Origin: Conchocele bisecta | Taxonomy: Eukaryota; Mollusca; Bivalvia; Lucinida; Thyasiridae | Assembly (NCBI GenBank): GCA_029237695.1 | Contig: CM055265.1 | Span: 123,993,871-124,057,870, forward strand | Direction of reading: 5' to 3' | DNA length: 64,000 nt | Shown here: positions 12,804 to 24,375 of the stretch, in pieces | Numbering within the stretch: position 1 is the first letter of the stretch | Layout: every line of letters starts with the position of its first letter | Made by a program: the position numbers and the translations under genes | Notes under the pieces: model-generated | What the model saw: the letters and a program-made list of their open reading frames with translations, nothing else | What the model was told of the DNA's origin: nothing | Databases searched by the model: none

Positions 12804-12999
12804 GTTTAACCCGTTAATGGGTAATCAGCTATTATCAAGCCACATAATGAGTTGTTGATTGGTCATCCAAAACACAATCGTAGAAGGAATAGACAATCGA
12901 ACGAAAGGTATCACCATGGGTATGGGAAGAGACTCAACATCAGGCGCTTGACAACACCATTGAGAAATTGACCTCGACGCCTGTGTTTGCATAAAGCAA

Positions 13000-13822
13000 T
13001 TTCGTCCGAAAATTGATGCTACATATAGTTGTGATGGACTGGGTGCTGTTATATATCATGAGCGTGATGGACAAGACAGAGTTTTGCATATTCCAGCAGG
13101 GGTTTGAGACCAAACGTATGTCACTATCCTGCACATTAACTTGAATGCTTGTGTCTTAATGGGCTGTAGTTGATATGAACAAGTCAGAACAGCATAACCA
13201 ATTAATTTGCATATGGAATGATCAACCAGTGTATGTTAAAACTGCCAATTCCGTGGAAGATTTTAAGAGCGAATACATATTGTTCATACAAGTACTCAAC
13301 GTGAATAGCTCTTAATATAATACTCATGTACTGTTGCATCATATATATATAAGAAAACCATACTTATGCAAATGTTATCTTGTGACTCATGTGTACATGT
13401 TAATACTTATCATTATTAATCGTTAAATATACATGTACTTGTACATAGATAGATGATCTCAGGGAAGATTAGCTAGGCCAACTGAACTTCTTCTATAAAT
13501 AAATAAAGACGTTAGTTACATTCTCACATTGGCGAAACTGGATGCAACTGATCATCGCTGGATTACTTCACTCTCCAAATTTGAATTCTCACTGGTATAT
13601 ACATGTGTCAGTGGCAACACGGATGCAGATGCACTTTCCAGATTACCAGGTCTGGCAGAAGAGAGAGAATTATTCGATGATGCTATTAAAACTATATGTT
13701 ATGCCATTACAGTAGAGGTCGAAGACAATCCAGCGGCGAAATGTGTATTTCTACACATGAAACACAAAAACCACCCGCATAGTGTGACCTTCCCAGTGAA
13801 CCATCTCCTCTCCGCCAAGTAG
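13000..13822 (+). pseudogene. Gypsy RNase H fragments
   Basis: At 13012-13110 the frame reads DATYSCDGLGAVIYHERDG (RNase H first strand, DAS-x-x-GLGAVL). At 13529-13655, KLDATDHRWITSLSKFEFS leads to DADALSRLP, the end of the Gypsy RNase H. Between these the frame is broken by stops. 13838-13950 may hold linker remnants. Confidence 0.75.
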
Positions 13823-13959
13823 ACTGGGTAGAGTAACAATCTCTGTATCCATTGATTAAACGAGTAATGCAACTATTGAAGGGAAACAGTTGGACAAGGC
13901 GACAAGTTGCATAGAAACAAAACAGGTACAGAGACACTACAAGGAGTTTGGATGTCGTG

Positions 13960-16440
13960 GGTAAAGTCAATGTGTTTCTGGTCATGCATGGCCTCAAGCA
14001 TTGAGCGTAAAGTTGTAACTACATACGACTGAAGACAAGGGCCATACCGTCAGCGAATATGGTGAACATTGTCACGAATTGTAGCTGACTGTCTTCTTTA
14101 TCATCCATTATTTGTAACACGGGTTACACAATACTCGAACACAATACTCGAATAGCCTTGTAACAACTATCGAATAGGTCTTCGTGTGTGAAATATCACT
14201 CCCGTGGAATACACCGCTGGAGAGAATAGCGCTTTATCCGAACCGTGCACGTTCCACCAGTATTGGATTTTGCACATGTTAAATACGAGTGATTTACACT
14301 GTTTATGCAGACTTGGATGCTAGTCTGAATACCGAGTAGGTCATATCTACTGATGGCTGAATTATTTCAGATTAATTCGCCAGATATCTCATGAGCTAGA
14401 TTGACCGTTAGAACATTAGTCCACTTACGCAGAATTGTAAGCCAAATGTTGGCACGGAGCTTTTATATTGACAAGTTGACAATCGTAGGAATCTTATGCA
14501 CTTGAGTATGTATATAAACTATCGCATCCATATTCTAGCAGTCGGACATTCAACCAGTCTTGTGATCACTTTGTGACACAAGCTTTCACTGGGAACTCTG
14601 GTAAGTACATATGCTTATTGTTTACTTTCAATGCAAAGTAACGTCTGACTCGTGCCAAGACAGGTAATTCACCGCATTATTATCGTAGCCTCGATAGTAC
14701 TGCCCTAGTTCGTGTACCTGAGATATTTGGACCCATTTCGACCGAATGCTTGGTCAATAAAATCCGTATGACATGTATTCGCTGGTGTAGATTATCTCCC
14801 TTGATCAAATCGAACTGGATCATTAATAATTCGTGTTTTCGTGTAAATGATAACGATTACAGGTTTCGAATGTGGATCATTCCGTAAGTATTGTAATGGC
14901 ATATTATTCTCATGTGTTTTGTGCATGTCACTCCGACTAATTGCGGTAGCAATTCCTTCTACTTATAAACGAAGGGCGAACACGATTGAAATGTTTACTA
15001 AAATTTAGCTATGCATTTTATATTACGATTCAGTCCAATATCAGCCATGCGCCCTGTACTATACATGAGAATATTGCCAATTTTAACTTGTAACAAATGT
15101 AGCGTGAATTTTCCGGATGACTTTCATTCACTCTATGTTGGACAGATGTAAAACTCCAATCCAAGTCGTCTGTACTTTCATTTTATTAAGTCATGTACGT
15201 TCACAGTGTATTGTAAGTAGTGAAAATGCTATTGCAACCAGGATAGACCAGATCAGACATTACGTCAGTAAGCTGTAATAAGGACATGATGTGAAGTATA
15301 ATGTATTTCAATCACTGTTGACTTATGTCAGCCTGTGGAATCCTGCAGTCTGATTAGAGTATACAGTGTTTATCATTAGTAATGTAATACTGTGAGTGTG
15401 CACAGGAAAATACTTGGCATAGTTGCTCTTTATTAAATTAGCGCAGTTGGCCACGGGCAGTCTGATCAGGGTAAGGCCGGGTCGCAATTAAATGTTTGTT
15501 TACTAATGGTAAATAACTGTGAATGACGTCGATATTCACATGTATGGCTGTGAATATATATATCGTTGGGTACACTAGATATATTGGCTGTTCATTAATG
15601 TGTTATATCGCATTCTCCGACACATGAATTCCATCAACCCCCTTCTTCCAACTAGTGAACATATCTTTGTGTACGTTGCAAGTTATCATGATTCATCATT
15701 GTAATTTACGAGGTTGTTTAGTATTGCCATGCAATCGTAATAATGATTTCATGTGCACTACTGTGACTATTATGGAGACTATAACACGTTACACTCTGGT
15801 AACAACACCGTTGGTGTTTTGCAGTCCCAGCCAGTCGGCCAGTCAGCCAGCCAGCCAGCTAACCAGCGACGGCACTTCTGTCGGGTGTTATTGCGTAGAA
15901 CCAGTACGCTGCAACGATCCTATTATGGGGTTCGCTACACGACTCCATTTACCAGCGGGGACTCTGCTCCGTGTGGATCAGGGCGTAACGAGCGGGGTTA
16001 TGATTCCGGAGACGTCATTCCGTCCAAGGACGAGATGAATTTCAAAGGACGTCAACCCATGTGATGTAGTCGATAATAATTAAATGTAACTTAACGACGA
16101 CATATAATGACACCGTTATAACGGCGGAAACCTGAGTTAGATACCAGACACTCTAAGTTCGTATCTTGAACGTGATGAACATTATTATACGATACTTACC
16201 TGTTCCAGAATCGTGACTGTGCCTTGGTTGTGTGACTGTGTCTTGGTGAACCCTCGATAGGACATTGTCCGTACTGTCTTGAACATTCATTATTTGTGTA
16301 TATCTCATTTATAACTACATCATCATTGTAACTGTATGCCTTGTTGTCTTTTTCCACAACGTGCTTGGTGTTGCGACCCAACAATAATCTATCACAGTGT
16401 CACCTTGGCGTGACAAACATCAGAATAACGTATCATTGGG
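13960..16440. other. Inserted or unrecognised sequence within the Gypsy relic
   Basis: No domain is recognised. It contains TATATAAAC at 14511 followed by a GTAAGT near 14601, resembling an LTR or promoter start, and a short (CAGC/CAGT)-rich patch at 15828-15862. Two overlapping open frames at 15655-16064 lack recognisable homology. Confidence 0.35.
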
Positions 16441-16448
16441 TGTAATTA

Positions 16449-17406
16449 TGTCTCCCCCATGAATGGGTCCCGTCCCGTCCCGTCCCGTCCCGTCCGCCCG
16501 CCCGACCGTCACAAAATTTGCGTCGTGCAGGAATATTGGTCATCGTGTGAAGCTGCGCACCGGGTGTTTTAGATGCTGATTCATCCAGTATTGACGGAGT
16601 TATGGCCCTTGACTTAGTGAAAAGTGGGGATATTCGCGCGTATCTTCAAAAGTATTTCAGTTAGTCGTGAAACTTGACAGGAATACTGGTCATCGTGTGA
16701 AGGTGCGCACTTGGTGTTTTAGATGCGGATTCATCCAGTATTCACGGAGTTATGGCCCTTGACTTAGTGAAAAGTGGGGATTTTCAATTTGTGTCGGGCG
16801 TATCTCCAAATATATTTCAGTTAGAGTCGCGAAACTTTACAATAATACTGGTCATCGTGTGAAGTTGCGCACCTGGTGTTTTAGATGCGGATTCATCCAG
16901 TATTCACGGAGTTATGGCCCTTGACTTAGTGGAAAGTGGGGATTGTCAACTTGTGTCGCGCGTATCTCCAAATGTATTTCAGTTAGAGTCGCGAAACATT
17001 ACAGGAATACTGGTCATCGTGTGAAGTTGCGCACCTGGTGTTTTAGATGTGGATTCATCCAGTATTCACGGAGTTATAGCACTTGACTTAATGACAAAAT
17101 TTGTGTTGGGCGTATCTCCAAAACTAATTCAGTTACATGTACACTCGTGAAATTTTACAGAAATACTTGTCAGCATGTGAAGTTGTGTACCTGATTGCTG
17201 ATTTTTAAATTGTGTCGCCGGTTACTCAAAGAGTATTTATGTTAGTGTCACGACATTTACAGGGATATTTGTCATCATTCGTTACGCAGTGTTTTCCATC
17301 ACAAATATATGCTGTTGCTGCCTTAAATTCTACTTTTCAAGTCCTGATAACATGCAGTGGTGGTATTGGGGAGACATATGTTTTTGTCTGTAAAATAATC
17401 CTCTAG
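16449..17406 (+). mobile_element. Helitron-like nonautonomous element with core repeats (P1)
   Basis: It starts after A with TGTCTCCCCC and ends ...CCTCTAG before T. An inverted subterminal GGGGAGACATA lies near the end. A (CCCGT)n/(CCGC)n microsatellite (16469-16506) is followed by about five tandem ~150-160-bp units marked by ATACTGGTCATCGTGTGAAG (near 16531, 16682, 16843, 17006 and a weaker one at 17160). A/T insertion, CTRR end and tandem cores next to a microsatellite match bivalve pearl-like/HINE elements (family knowledge; assignment inferred). Confidence 0.65.
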
Positions 17407-17424
17407 TCTGTATTGATTATCTGT

Positions 17425-17715
17425 CTTTAGAAAAGTCGAAAGGTGGATTTGAACATCTACTTGTTATAACTGGTGACTTCACCAGATGTACTCAAGCGTA
17501 TCTCACGTGAAGTCAAACACCCATAACAACTGCACAATTGTTGTTCGAAAACTTCATTGTACACATTGATTTCCCAGTAAGGATCTACATGTATAGTGAG
17601 CAAGGAAGGAACTTCGAAAGTCAGGTCATTCAGGAATTGTAAAATAATGCAGGTGTTGCGAATCCAGAAAAACTCCTTATAACCCGCAGGAGAATGGAAT
17701 GTTATAAAGGTTTAA
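17425..17715 (+). pseudogene. Gypsy integrase core fragment
   Basis: The frame reads [20 protein letters not shown], followed by TTAQLLFENFIVHIDFP and SEQGRNFESQVIQEL. These correspond to the DDE core blocks around GFxxILVVTDxFTRY and SDQGxxFES. Internal stop codons and an Asp-to-Gly/Glu change at expected catalytic positions show that it is dead. Confidence 0.8.
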
Positions 17716-17809
17716 TTTGAAAGTTGAGGATGATTACAAGACCCATATTGATTCATCTGTCACTCATAGTATTATTATTCAATAATTGCTTTTTTATTTC
17801 TCATTAGGG

Positions 17810-18030
17810 CTGTTATTTGCCGCCTTGCGCATGCGATTTAGGATGCGCAATCTTCTTTCTGCTCACCTTCACGAGCGCTTTTAGATGGTCAGCCGACGAT
17901 AATAGGCTACATATTTTCTCAATGGTTGAATTTTAATTATTACAGAGCTTGCCGGATAACTATAATCAAACTACAAGTATAATCTACTACACGAGCCGTT
18001 ATTTTCCCTTGACTGGACCCCCACCGTTAC
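17810..18030 (+). repeat. Right LTR-like repeat of the Gypsy relic
   Basis: It is the downstream partner of 12265-12525, sharing CTTTTAGATGGTCAGCCGACGA and CATATTTTCTCA, with several small indels. Confidence 0.6.
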
Positions 18031-18059
18031 ATAAATATGTCATTATCAGGAAATAAATA

Positions 18060-18720
18060 AACCTTTAGTTGGAGTATCAACATTATTATTTATCTAAAAG
18101 AGGAATAAGTTTGGTCGAAGGACTGTGCCATATTGGAACACCCTGCTGTATGTTTCAGTAGCAAATGACACTTTTTGTATATCTGCCAATGGGTACCTGA
18201 TCATTCCTTTAATGCATTATAGAATCCCAGTCTCAATTGCAAATCTTATGTTTTTCCAAAGTTTTCAATTAAAAATTCGCAAATTGGCATTGGAACATAT
18301 TTAACATATAGCAATGGAGAAACAACAATTAAGTCAAGCCAGAGCACAGTAGTCGTTTGGGAATATATATAGTTGTAAGTTCTCATGTTTGCCCTCAATC
18401 ATCCACAAAAAGACAGTTATTATGCGGGTGAAATTTAATTTTTGACGATTTGAGAAATTATTTTACAGATTGGAAACGGCCCTTGTGCTGGGGATGTGGG
18501 CTATATACAAGCATAGTATTTTGATCCATTTCACCGTTTCTGTCGCCCTGTCGCACATTTCAACAAAACCGGACTCTGCTGTATTATACCCACGGCAATG
18601 TGCCATATATATGTGACCTTCATATGGCGTTAGTCTACTTTGGGACTTAAATTACTTACTAATCGTATTTTTCCATGTTACATTTTGGGCCTGTTTCAAT
18701 CAATTTGTTGCCTAAACCAC
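18060..18720. other. Intron 2, distal part
   Basis: No gene, domain or clear repeat is seen. Confidence 0.4.
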
Positions 18721-18721
18721 C

Positions 18722-18951
18722 ACCATATTTGTGACTGGAGAAATATGGATTATGCGATTTGTGACCAGTGTAGCTCCTGATCTAATATCATACTCTTGTA
18801 GCCTGATCACGATACAACTTGCTTGTTAGAAGCATGACGGGTGTTTCATGGATGGAATGGCGAAGAGTGCAGATCCTGAACAGACCGTGCGGGTACACAG
18901 GCTGATTTGGATCTACACTGGTCACAACACCAATAAGCCCCATGTCCCCAC
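18722..18951. mobile_element. Family H inverted-repeat element, copy 1
   Basis: The ends are inverted: GTGACTGGAGAAATATGGAT...TTGTGACCAGTGTAG on the left, and CTACACTGGTCACAACAC...AAGCCCCATGTCCCCA on the right. Related copies are at 23261-23480 and 46205-46610. A right end alone also occurs at 34949-35002 and in its duplicate. Confidence 0.65.
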
Positions 18952-19244
18952 ATGTCTACAATATATTTGTTCTATGATGCTCGGTATACAGTGCTGTATC
19001 TCGGAAACCGTTTTGTGACACTGTTGACCTATATTTTGCACTTAATAAGTTGTCATTTCAACATGTTAGATGCGTTTCATCCCAACTTGAACAGCTCGGA
19101 ATCAGTTTAGGGATTCTTCGCCACGCCGCTGGATGCATACCCGTGTCTGAACCTTATCTGATAAAGTCGATGTCAAAACGGCACTGGTCTAGTATTCTTT
19201 ATGTACCGTAGACGTTCATCTAATCATATTTTGTTTTGTTTCAG

Positions 19245-19376
19245 TGAGCAATGCGTGTAAATATAACAACGGGCTCGGCGACTGCAGCACTATATGTCTA
19301 CCAAAGGGTAAAGGACGGACGTGTGCTTGTGAATACGGTGTCCTCCTTAAAGACGACAACACCACTTGCGAAGATA
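19245..19376 (+). CDS. Exon 3: EGF-like module
   Basis: The acceptor is TTTGTTTTGTTTCAG and the donor is GATA|GTAAGT; 132 nt, phase 1-1. Six cysteines lie in EGF order: AC...GDC...TIC...RTCAC...TTC. The stretch starts CKYNNGLGDCSTICLPKGKG and ends LLKDDNTTCED. It is the LRP/LDLR subtype of EGF module (C-x-x-NNG-x-G-x-C-S-x-x-C-L) that packs against the end of the YWTD propeller, which supports joining it to exons 1-2. It has no DxNE calcium-binding signature. Confidence 0.9.
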
Positions 19377-19653
19377 GTAAGTCACCAGGGCACAGTTGCT
19401 CCAAATATTGAGATTGAATGAAGGCGTAAAGGATCCACTTGAAATTTCAAGCCCCAAAAGAGCTTAGAAATGTGCAAATTGCCATAATTACATGTATTAT
19501 AGTTGCACTATTCTGCTGGTTCTCTATAAGTACTGTACCAACAATAAACGCATGCTGTATCAATACGATATGTTTTCTATACGATATGCATAAATATTAT
19601 AACATAAACGTACTGTACGGTATGTTCGTACATGTACCAATCAATGGGTTGTA

Positions 19654-19980
19654 TTGGTACCTCTGCCCTCAAGATTTTCTTGTGGTATCATTCACAGACA
19701 ACCCGGAAAAAAACTAAATAAGACAAACACTATATTTTCCATTGCTTTTCTGATACTGTTATGCTTTGACATTGAAGTTAACCCAGGTTCATCTGGCCAA
19801 GGAGATTCCCTCGACACCTCCTTTGTATTTCCATGTGGCAGTTGCCAACAACCAGATACCTGGACTTGCAAAGGAGTCGAATGTAATAGCTGCTACACAT
19901 GGTATCATGCTGACTTCCAAAACATATCCGCTAGTATGTATGTCCGACTGAGCACTAGCAAGTTTGGGGTCTGGACATGA
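19654..19980 (+). pseudogene. LINE ORF N-terminus: 2A-like motif and PHD-like segment
   Basis: LLCFDIEVNPGSSGQ is followed by CGSCQQPDTWTCKGVECNSC and YTWYHADF. C-x2-C...C-x4-C-x2-C...H is a degenerate PHD finger (the final His-x2-Cys reads HADF). In CR1/L2 relatives a 2A-like element here separates the leader from the enzyme. The change after NPG may abolish that function (inference). Confidence 0.75.
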
Positions 19981-20089
19981 TTGTACTGCAATAACCCAAA
20001 TGTCACAACAGGCTCGCTCCGCAGTCTTGACTCATACGAATCTGATAATCAATATAATCACCTAAATAAAACCCCTCTTGAGGATCAAA

Positions 20090-21143
20090 ATATGAAAAGT
20101 TCATCAACTCTGTCAATCCAGACATTGTCCTTTGAACTGAGACTTGGCTAAAGTCAAAACACTTTGACAACAAAATTTTTGACCCCAGTCTAGGATACAC
20201 ACCGTCCAGAAGATATATAATTGGACAAACTGGCGGTGGTGTATTCATAGCTATTCATAGAAAGTGTTAGTTGTTCAACAAATAACAGAACTACAGACTG
20301 ACTTCGAAAACCTCTGGCTAAAATTAGACCCGAAAGGATGTAAATCTCTATTAATCGGCGTATACTACAAGCCTCACGAACACGATGAACATAGTCAGTC
20401 ATAATTTAGAAAATCCTTAGAACAAGCACAAACCTTGAACGTTCAAAATATCTGGATTGGAGGTGATTTTAACTTACCGAAAATGGACTGGGCAAATATG
20501 GCACCCACATCAGACTGCAAATAACTTAACTTCTACCGTGATCACATTGAAATCTTAAACGATCACAACTTGCATCAGATAGTCAATATACCCACCAGAG
20601 ACAAACAAATACTAGAATTGCTCCTCACTACCAACCCTACTCTGATTAAAAGAGTAACCACCCTCCCTGGTATTAGTGATCATGACATTGTACAAATCGA
20701 TATCAATGTCTCTGCATCACTCACACCACAAACACCACGACAAATACCACTATACAAGAAAGCAAACTGGGATGCTCTGAAGCAATATATGAGAGAGTAC
20801 CACAAAGACCTGATAAACACAAACTCATACAATACCCTGGATGTCGAGGATCTCTGGGAGAACATCACAGCTGCACTTAACAACTACACTCAGCAAAACA
20901 TTCCTACAAAGACAGCACGCACCAGAAACAAAGCTACCATGGGTCAATCAAGATCTGAAATGTATATCCAGGAAAAAAGACAGACAGTACAGAAAACAGA
21001 GACAGTCAGGTAATCCAACTGACCGAAAACACCTTTTGGACGCAAAACACCTTCTTTGGAAGAAAACAAAAGATGCCTACCGAAGATACCTGGAAGACAT
21101 TCTTGACATTTCAAACCAAGTTTCCAATCATGAACCCAAATAA
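20090..21143 (+). pseudogene. LINE endonuclease region
   Basis: Pieces in shifting frames: TETWLKSKHFDNKIFDP, TGGGVFIAIHRK, IWIGGDFNLPKMDW, ELLLTTNPTLIKRV and LPGISDHDIVQIDI. These are the AP-endonuclease blocks of non-LTR elements (ETWL, GGDFN, SDHD). The linker PRQIPLYKKANWDALKQYMR is typical of CR1/L2. Confidence 0.85.
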
Positions 21144-21419
21144 CAAGAAACTATATACCTTCCTCAAACATTCAAAACCATACTCAATTGGAATATCGAA
21201 AGTTAAAAAAGACTTTACCCCATTTGAGGACAGCAAGGACAAAGCCAACATTCTGAACCAGCAATTCCAATCCGTTTTCAGCACCAAGTCTCCCCTATCA
21301 CTGAAATCCCTTTGCCAGATGAATTTTCAAGTCAATATACCTCGTCTACCCCTGACACACCCTCACACAGCAAAATGCCTGACATTGAACTTTCACAAAA
21401 TGGCATTGAAAAACTCCTC

Positions 21420-22600
21420 AAAAACTTAAAACCACATAAGGCATCAGGACCAGATCAGATTTGATCTACAGTCTTACAAACACTACACTCTGAGAGCTCA
21501 CCAATACTGGAGGTTATATTTCAAATATCTCTCAACATCGGACAACTACCCCAAACATGGAAGAGTACGAATGTAGCCCCAATTTACAAGAAAGGTGAGA
21601 GATCAAACCCAGCAAACTATAGGTCAACTTCATTCACATGTATATTATGTAAAACTCTTGAACATATCGTTGCTTCCTCCATAACAAAACACCTTAACAA
21701 AGAAAACTTATTACATGACATGCAACATGGATTCCGAGAAAAACGCTCCTGTGAGACTCAATTGTTGATGCTTGTGGAAGACTTACTAAAATATGTATAT
21801 ATAACAAAAACAAATCGACCTGATCCTTTTAGACTTTGGTAAAGCATTTGACAAAATTAGCCATGAAAAACTACTATATAAACTTCACTTATATGGAATC
21901 AGGGGAAAACACTTAAATGGATCAAATCATTCCTTGACAACCGCAAGCAGTCAGTAGTTGCAAATGGGGCGTCATCAGACTCAATCCCGGTGTCATCTGG
22001 TGTCCCACAGGGCTCTGTTCTCGGACCTGTACTATTCTGAACGTGTAAAATCCACTGTCCGACTATTTGCAGACGACACCGCAATTTACCTCACTTTAGA
22101 CACCTTAGGTCAATGTACAATATTGAAAAATGACGTAGATAAACTATAAACTTGGGAAAGTATGTGGGATATGGAATTTAATCCATCCAAATGTCAAGTC
22201 CTCCACATTACAAAACTCAAGCATCATATTCCATCCACATACAACCTACATAACATTGTACTCGAATCAGTCTCCTCTGCAAAATATATTGGGGTAGAAA
22301 TTTCCTCAGATATGTCCTGGAACAATCACATCACACAACAAAATCGCAAATGACATTTTTGCCATACCTAGTCATTCATATATGTCCCTAAATCCCAGGC
22401 AAATGCGACATTCTCACCCTCTTCTATGCTGCTTACCAACTGCCACGAAAGACTATTATAGATTCCCCTTCTTTCCTCATACAATATCAGTATGGAACTC
22501 CCTCACAATAGGGGTTTCAACATTACCCTCAATAGAACAGTTCAACATGGCTATCTGCCAGATTGACCACTGTTCCTCACCCTAGGTTCTCAGCTCTTTT
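21420..22600 (+). pseudogene. LINE reverse transcriptase region
   Basis: RT blocks in order, across several frameshifts: [85 protein letters not shown] (catalytic F-A-D-D) and NPSKCQVLHIT. The usual A-D-D catalytic pair is intact as residues, but the frame is not. Confidence 0.85.
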
Positions 22601-22737
22601 TTTACTTTTATCTAATTAACTCTCTATTTTACATACTTCATGTGTTTTACTGCAACTTTTACTGTACTAACCCCCTTGTCAGATTGACGCATGCCTGTCT
22701 AAGTCCCACCAGGTGTTTGACAGTATAGGAAGGTAGA

Positions 22738-23040
22738 TATATATATGTCGCATATATACAAGTATATCATTCAATTGGTACGTTTATACGGGGTTCATAC
22801 ACGTACATGTATATAATTACGATATATTTGTATCGTACACGTGTACGGTATAAATGTACGACATACATGTAGACATATCGTAAATGTTTACGATGTAATA
22901 CTTGCAAATTCTATGTTTTTCAAATGTTTTCAATTAAAAATTTGCAGATTAGATGTTTTCGTCAATATGCATATTTATACGCTCTCTTGGCGCTTGGTTT
23001 GTCAAATTGGTCCTTCAAAAGTTACCGATGTTACTTGTGC
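22738..23040. other. AT-rich sequence after the LINE, before exon 4
   Basis: Alternating pyrimidine/purine words (ATATATATGT, GTACATGTATATA, CGTACACGTGTACGG) dominate. A similar ACGTACTGTACGG patch lies just before the LINE (19540-19640). Probably tail and low complexity. Confidence 0.4.
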
Positions 23041-23053
23041 GATATACTTTCAG

Positions 23054-23230
23054 TTCATCAGTGTGACGTTGCAATAGGAAACTTTTCGTCGTTTCCGGAA
23101 TCTTGTCATCGGCGGGTAGGTGTGGTATGTGACTATAGATGTGTGACTGGTTTCGAACCAACAGGGACCAATCTGAAGGTCAACTGCACAGCCAATGGTT
23201 GGGATAGACAGAATGAAGATCTGTGCAAAG
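23054..23230 (+). CDS. Exon 4: sushi/CCP module 1
   Basis: The acceptor ATATACTTTCAG and donor AAAG|GTAAGA bound a 177-nt phase 1-1 exon. The module spans QCDVAIGNFSSFPESC through NGWDRQNEDLC, with six cysteines and the conserved Trp before the last one. The extra Cys pair (positions 2 and 3, ESC...GVVC) makes this the six-cysteine CCP subtype seen in selectins rather than the four-cysteine complement-factor type. The module has one NFS and one NCT sequon. A fold-back repeat begins about 30 nt beyond the donor. Confidence 0.9.
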
Positions 23231-23260
23231 GTAAGATAAATCTAATCTTCATTCGTATTT

Positions 23261-23480
23261 GTGGATGTGACCGGAGGAATGGTGCTTATGCGATATGTTA
23301 CCAATGTATCTCCTGTTCAAATAGCACGCTCCTGTAAGTTGATAACGATCTACATGTATATAGCATGTTAGAAGCATGAGACATGATTCATTGATGGCAT
23401 GGCGAACCGTGCATATACTGATCAGACTGTCTACACTGGTCACAAAACACAAAAACATTATTTCTCCAGTCACAGCCATA
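23261..23480. mobile_element. Family H inverted-repeat element, copy 2
   Basis: GTGGATGTGACCGGAGGAAT...TTACCAATGTATCTCC at one end and TCTACACTGGTCACAAAAC...TTTCTCCAGTCACAGCC at the other. It begins about 30 nt downstream of the exon 4 donor. Confidence 0.6.
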
Positions 23481-23789
23481 TTTCACACAACCGAGGTATT
23501 TATTAAATGTTTTGCGTGTGTGGGAAAGGATAATCAATCGTTTGCGCTGAAATCCTTCAAATGTTCGAAGCCATTTATTTGACCTAAATACTTATTTTTT
23601 TCGAAACCGATATTGGCGAAATGCAGCGATGCGATACACAGGTGACGGAAAAACAATCACTTAAGAGTCTATACATCTAGTATACTATTTATACAACGAG
23701 AGACTATCAGATTATGTTTTCCTATCACTTGTGATGCGCTAAATACTAAATTTGAGACGCTTTCTTTTATAAATGTGTGTTCATTTTAG

Positions 23790-23957
23790 TAATTCCGACA
23801 TGCCCAGCAACTATTGGTAACGGAATACTTGATTATGGATGTGTACGTACATACGGATCGACGTGTTCAGTGCAATGCTTGGATGGATATACGGCTAGGC
23901 GAGATCATCTCGAGTGCCTGGATATAGGACATTGGGATCTGGATTCCGTATGTAAAT
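23790..23957 (+). CDS. Exon 5: sushi/CCP module 2, with a degenerate donor site
   Basis: The acceptor is TGTTCATTTTAG. The module reads TCPATIGNGILDYGC to GHWDLDSVC with all six cysteines and the Trp. The 168-nt exon would be phase 1-1 if the donor is TGTAAAT|GTTCAT, aligned with CAAAG|GTAAGA of the previous exon. Positions +3 to +6 of that donor are poor. Reading through gives Lys-Cys-Ser and then TAA at 23963-23965. The alternative GTAAAT at 23952 would remove the last cysteine. The module itself is convincing; its 3' boundary is not. Confidence 0.78.
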
Positions 23958-24230
23958 GTTCATAAACCTAGTTTTCTTTTGGCTGAATATGACAACCATT
24001 AGAGATGGTTTATTTTGATTAAGCTTAACGCTTTAAGCTACATGACCCCTGAAGCAATACACGTGCAACAAAATACAGTTATTGATGACACAGAGAGCAG
24101 CCGGTGTATAAACCGTAAGTTGAAAAATGCATGTGAGATGTATTGCATTCGATGCAGCTATGCCCTCGTCGAACATTGACGATATCACATGGAGAAGATC
24201 CTGCGGTGGACCGACTGCTATCATAATGGT

Positions 24231-24375
24231 TTATCAGGCATTAACCTGATGCGAATATCCGAATTAAACCGAATTTAAAACAGACGTTTCATTGGTCAAA
24301 CAGCGTCGCATGACGGTAGCGAATGACGTCAGTACAATGACCCTACGTAAAAAAGTCGATGAAACCGCATGCGGG
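24231..24375 (+). mobile_element. Family B fragment (non-hairpin half)
   Basis: TATCAGGCATTAACCTGATG, then CGTTTCATTGGTCAAACAGC, GACGGTAGCGAATGACGTCA and ACGTAAA. The same order occurs in 29100-29230, 60570-60700 and, inverted, 32620-32760. The hairpin half is missing here. Confidence 0.7.

Larger units (their letters stand above)
12240..18050 (+). mobile_element. Decayed Gypsy LTR retrotransposon, interrupted
   Basis: Two diverged direct repeats bound the region. The left (12265-12525) and right (17810-18030) share CGCCTTGCG, ATGCGCA, CTTTTAGATGG, CATATTTTCTC, GCCGG and ACAC-GAGC landmarks in order and are read as LTRs. Between them, on the + strand, are Pol remnants: reverse transcriptase, RNase H and integrase core. 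Gag and protease are absent or unrecognisable. The RNase H to integrase spacing (~3.6 kb rather than ~0.9 kb) is inflated by inserted DNA, including the Helitron-like element at 16449-17406. Confidence 0.7.
19654..22737 (+). mobile_element. Decayed CR1/L2-group LINE in intron 3
   Basis: It runs in the same orientation as the host gene. A hydrophobic leader ends at DIEVNPGSS, a 2A-like motif with Pro changed to Ser. A PHD-like Cys/His segment, an AP endonuclease and a reverse transcriptase follow, in the order usual for CR1/L2 elements. Frameshifts and stops break it in many places. The 3' end is near GTATAGGAAGGTAGATATATA. Confidence 0.85.

Noticed and set aside
14506..14606. TATATAAAC followed by a GTAAGT, promoter and first-exon-like
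   Set aside because: No downstream coding exon fits and it lies within decayed retrotransposon sequence; no matching second LTR found by eye.
15655..16064. Overlapping open frames of 103-127 codons
   Set aside because: Part is a CAGC/CAGT-rich repeat; no family recognised and no splice or start context.
16449..17260. CRISPR-like array (regular repeats)
   Set aside because: Whole ~155-bp units are repeated without distinct spacers, in a eukaryotic context; it is a transposon core array.
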